Shown here piece after piece: positions 61,734 through 64,000 of a stretch of DNA of 64,000 nt. The position numbers and the translations under genes were made by a program. The stretch spans positions 124,001-188,000 of the forward strand of contig FJUW01000048.1 of the NCBI GenBank assembly GCA_900074885.1. The letters run 5' to 3'. The notes below the pieces were generated by a model that saw only the letters and a program-made list of their open reading frames with translations, was not told the DNA's origin and did not search any database. The DNA comes from Rhynchosporium graminicola. Its lineage: Eukaryota > Ascomycota > Leotiomycetes > Helotiales > Ploettnerulaceae. The first letter of the stretch is position 1. The number at the start of each line of letters is the position of its first letter.

Positions 61734-62690
61734 TAAGAATGGTTGTATTATTTGTGATAGTCAAGGCCGAGGCCAAATTCCTGATCCAGTTCCAGTTTCC
61801 GGTGTATGAGGTGCTTGTTTGATCTGGTTATCGATGGTCCCTGGGTGAAAGCTCTATTTCTGGCCGCGGTGTAATTTAGCCTGTGGTCCGAATTGCACGG
61901 TATCATTAGGATGGAGATGGCGCTGGTTTGGGGAAGATTGCTATTGTAAGCGGTCCTTGCATTGCAACGATCAACCAAGCATCAGCTGTAAAGGGACGAT
62001 ACTGACTCAAGACCTAGGGTTATAAAGACCGATGAAAAGCACATGGGCCAAGTCTCGATGTCTTATAACCCTCACATGCAGCGGCACGGCAGACTTCGAT
62101 GAAGCCCATTCGTACCAACAGTTGGGCTCATCCGCGATAGCATCTCTCATTGTCGAGTGATCTTTCAATACTTCTAGACGCCTTCTAGGCTTTTCAATTA
62201 CTTGCATATTAATAGCAGCCACAAAAGCCCATCCGCTCCGGATGACCCTCCCACTCCCCACAAGTGGCCAAAGCCCACCTGGCGATCATCTCCCGGCTAA
62301 TCAAACATGCAAGCCCATTGGGCAAGATAAATAAGGTTGGTGGGGGCGGGGCGGGGCGGGGAGCCGCACGCCACCATCCAAAAATACTTCCTGTAAGCGC
62401 TGGCGCAGCGCAGACAGTGGCAGCTTGAGCTTGGCAGCTGCTATGAATATAGCTTGTCGCTCAAGGTTGCGTGCCAACCCACCCAATCCAGTTTACCGCG
62501 CCCAACGATTCCAGATTCGATCGCGGCTATGAAGTTTTTGGAAGCGTCAAATATATTGGATCTGTCCTACATTTGGTTCCACGTCCATGACATGAACTAC
62601 ACTGGCCGTCACTGCTAGTAATGCGCGAAGACGTCGCGTTGTTGATGTGTTGATGAGCGCCAATCGAGAAAGGTTGCGGATTGACGATAC

Positions 62691-62719
62691 CTACCTGCCT
62701 ACCTACCTACCTACCTACT
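62691..62719. repeat. Tetranucleotide microsatellite (CCTA)n
   Basis: About seven imperfect CCTA/CCTG units can be read directly. The complementary TAGG runs appear in other intergenic regions of the window (16.98, 17.98 kb). Confidence 0.85.
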
Positions 62720-63497
62720 TACTTTAGATGCTGTACTACCAGAATTAGTTGTGGGCTGGTTCAAAGTAGAGTACTAGTGGATCTTTCTGTATTATGTGGG
62801 TTGATTTATTCAGGCTTCAAGTATAGGACGCAGCATCATCATAATGTCACGGGATAGGAAGGGCGGGCGGGCATTCATTTGGACCTCTGTGTAGCGAGCG
62901 ACTACGATACTTTTCTTTCGAAAAACACAGGATTCCTGGACGGCGATCCTAAGCCGTTGCACTTCAAGATAGCAATAGCCAGCCAGCCAACCATTCATTC
63001 TCATTTGACCAGCAAGCAAGCGGTCTGTTCTTCTGCGACCGAGCGGCAAAATGTAAGACTTACAGTACTCCCCGAGCTCCCCTGCTGATTTGATGCACGC
63101 GACCCGCCGCTTTCCTGTCAGCTAGCTTGCACTCAATGGACAGCCACTCCACTCCATTGGCTGGGGATTTCCTCGCTTCTCACCCGCAGGTCAACAATCA
63201 CGAATGGGCGCCTACGATGCGACGCGACGCACCACCACACCAAACCACACCACACCCCGTTTTAGAATTCTGCAAGGTGTTCTTGTACTCTAGGTACAGA
63301 CTCCAGTACCTGCTTGCCGCTGCCCAGGATTATTTGTAGTCAGGGGTCCAGCGCAGTCCGGCAGGCCAACCTTCTGCATTCTAAAACAGGAACTATAGGT
63401 AGGTACTCCTACTACTGGGTCTCCAAATTACAAATGCTCATGTCTGGTATAAGACCTGTGTGCGCATAACAACCGGATCTACCCATCGACTATCAGC

Positions 63498-63517
63498 TAT
63501 CCTATCCTATCCTATCC
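63498..63517. repeat. Pentanucleotide microsatellite (TATCC)n upstream of DUF3455 gene
   Basis: Four consecutive TATCC-type units followed by decayed copies, about 175-190 bases before the start codon. Confidence 0.75.
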
Positions 63518-63690
63518 CATTCTATCTTATCTCATCTCATCGCATCGGTTGACATATCATCTCTACACCTCCGGCTTTTCTCTCGATATCGTCCGTATTT
63601 CGTTCTCGTCTCTCAAATTGGCTTTTCCTGTCTCCTACGCCCCGGCTTTAAATTATCTTTAATACTGTTTTTACTTCATACACATTCAAG

Positions 63691-64000
63691 ATGCTCTCTC
63701 AAATATGGATTGTTTCCGCGCTGTGCGCATGTGCTTTCGCTGCCCCAACTCACTCATCCGCTGGCGCCGTAGACTTTCCAGCAGACGTCAAGGTTCTGAC
63801 TGAGTACTTTCGATTGTTGGGCAAGAAAATTCAAGAAGGAAAGAATATGGCCGCTGCACCTGTCTGCGATCTTAGCAACGCAAAAATGCCTGAATCTTGC
63901 AAGTACCGAATTTGTTCACAGGGCGTTCAGGTGCTAACAAGTCTCAGCTCCGACACTTTTACCACCAGTTGGTGAGGGCTTATACCTGAAGCACGTGGCG
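63691..64000 (+). CDS. DUF3455 secreted protein (5' part, predicted GC-AG intron)
   Basis: The gene runs off the right edge. Exon 1 is 63691-63898 and exon 2 is 63948 to the edge. The N-terminus MLSQIWIVSALCACAFAAPT is a clear signal peptide, so the protein is secreted. It then reads PVCDLSNAKMPES and, after splicing, PTLLPPVGEGLYLKHVA, the characteristic opening of fungal DUF3455 proteins. No GT donor in the right phase links the two parts. The sequence GCAAGT at 63899, with CTAAC and TCTCAG at 63947, makes a 49-base GC-AG intron of exactly the right phase and size. DUF3455 proteins are small secreted fungal proteins of unknown function, sometimes labelled malate dehydrogenase-like without evidence. 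The rest of the domain is outside the window. Confidence 0.82.

Larger units (their letters stand above)
61734..63690. other. Intergenic between CASP and DUF3455 genes
   Basis: About 2 kb. Two adjacent minus-strand frames, 62007-62261 (84 codons) and 62301-62486 (61 codons), read somewhat protein-like but show no domain and no clear joining introns. A (CCTA)n tract lies at about 62691-62719 and a (TATCC)n run at about 63498-63517. The last 200 bases are C/T-rich and are the likely promoter and leader of the DUF3455 gene. Confidence 0.45.

Noticed and set aside
62691..62719. CRISPR-like short repeats
   Set aside because: It is a plain (CCTA)n microsatellite without spacers, in a eukaryotic genome.
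1..64000. A secondary-metabolite cluster (SDR, flavin reductase, Zn2Cys6 factor, adenylation protein and FAD oxidoreductase in one window)
   Set aside because: These genes are spread over more than 50 kb, face both ways and alternate with housekeeping genes such as transportin, UCH37, PSD1 and VPS3. No polyketide synthase, complete peptide synthetase or terpene cyclase is present.

Overview
The window is nuclear DNA of a filamentous ascomycete (Pezizomycotina). The evidence is many short introns of about 44-140 bases with GT..AG ends and CTRAC-like branch sites, a Zn2Cys6 transcription factor, fungal versions of Ssh4, Coy1/CASP, Vps3, class II cAMP phosphodiesterase and the Cps1/DIP2 tandem adenylation protein, a DUF3455 secreted protein, and a T/A-rich, TpA-rich island typical of RIP decay. 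The protein flavour resembles Leotiomycetes, but the class cannot be proven from this sequence. Exon coordinates were derived by hand from splice signals and phase; every multi-exon model given as a full-length CDS closes in frame.

Layout. 0-6.4 kb: start of a rhlG-like short-chain dehydrogenase (-), a flavin reductase-like protein (-), a MetX-like alpha/beta hydrolase (+), and the proteasome assembly chaperone PAC4 (+). 6.4-9.4 kb: transportin/Kap104 (+). 9.4-19.4 kb: a gene-poor interval of 10 kb with microsatellites and palindromes. 19.4-26.6 kb: a Zn2Cys6 regulator (+), a UCH37-type deubiquitinase (+) and an Ssh4-type Rsp5 adaptor (+). 27.9-30.6 kb: two unrecognised minus-strand genes; one of six short exons was found only by splicing. 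31.3-32.2 kb: the AT-rich relic. 32.7-41.8 kb: cAMP phosphodiesterase (-) and the 1,867-residue Cps1/DIP2-like protein (-). 43.5-48.9 kb: a 675-residue protein of unknown role (+) and a Herp/Usa1-like ubiquitin-like membrane protein (-). 49.6-57.4 kb: mitochondrial phosphatidylserine decarboxylase (+), an FAD oxidoreductase (+) and the CORVET subunit Vps3 (-). 57.9-58.7 kb: a possible broken gene (-). 59.4-61.7 kb: Golgi CASP/Coy1 (+). At the right edge a DUF3455 secreted protein (+) begins, with a predicted GC-AG intron.

The genes are mostly conserved housekeeping loci: nuclear import, protein degradation, endosomal and Golgi traffic, lipid synthesis and cAMP signalling. Several concern ubiquitin and membrane-protein turnover (PAC4, UCH37, Ssh4, Herp/Usa1-like, Vps3), but they lie on both strands and are interleaved with unrelated genes, so I infer no operon-like unit. 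I see no biosynthetic cluster, CRISPR array, rRNA or tRNA. No clearly new system stands out. The best leads are the split six-exon gene, the GC-AG intron, the RIP-like island with its flanking hairpin, the possible pseudogene, and the cysteine/histidine signature of the 675-residue protein.
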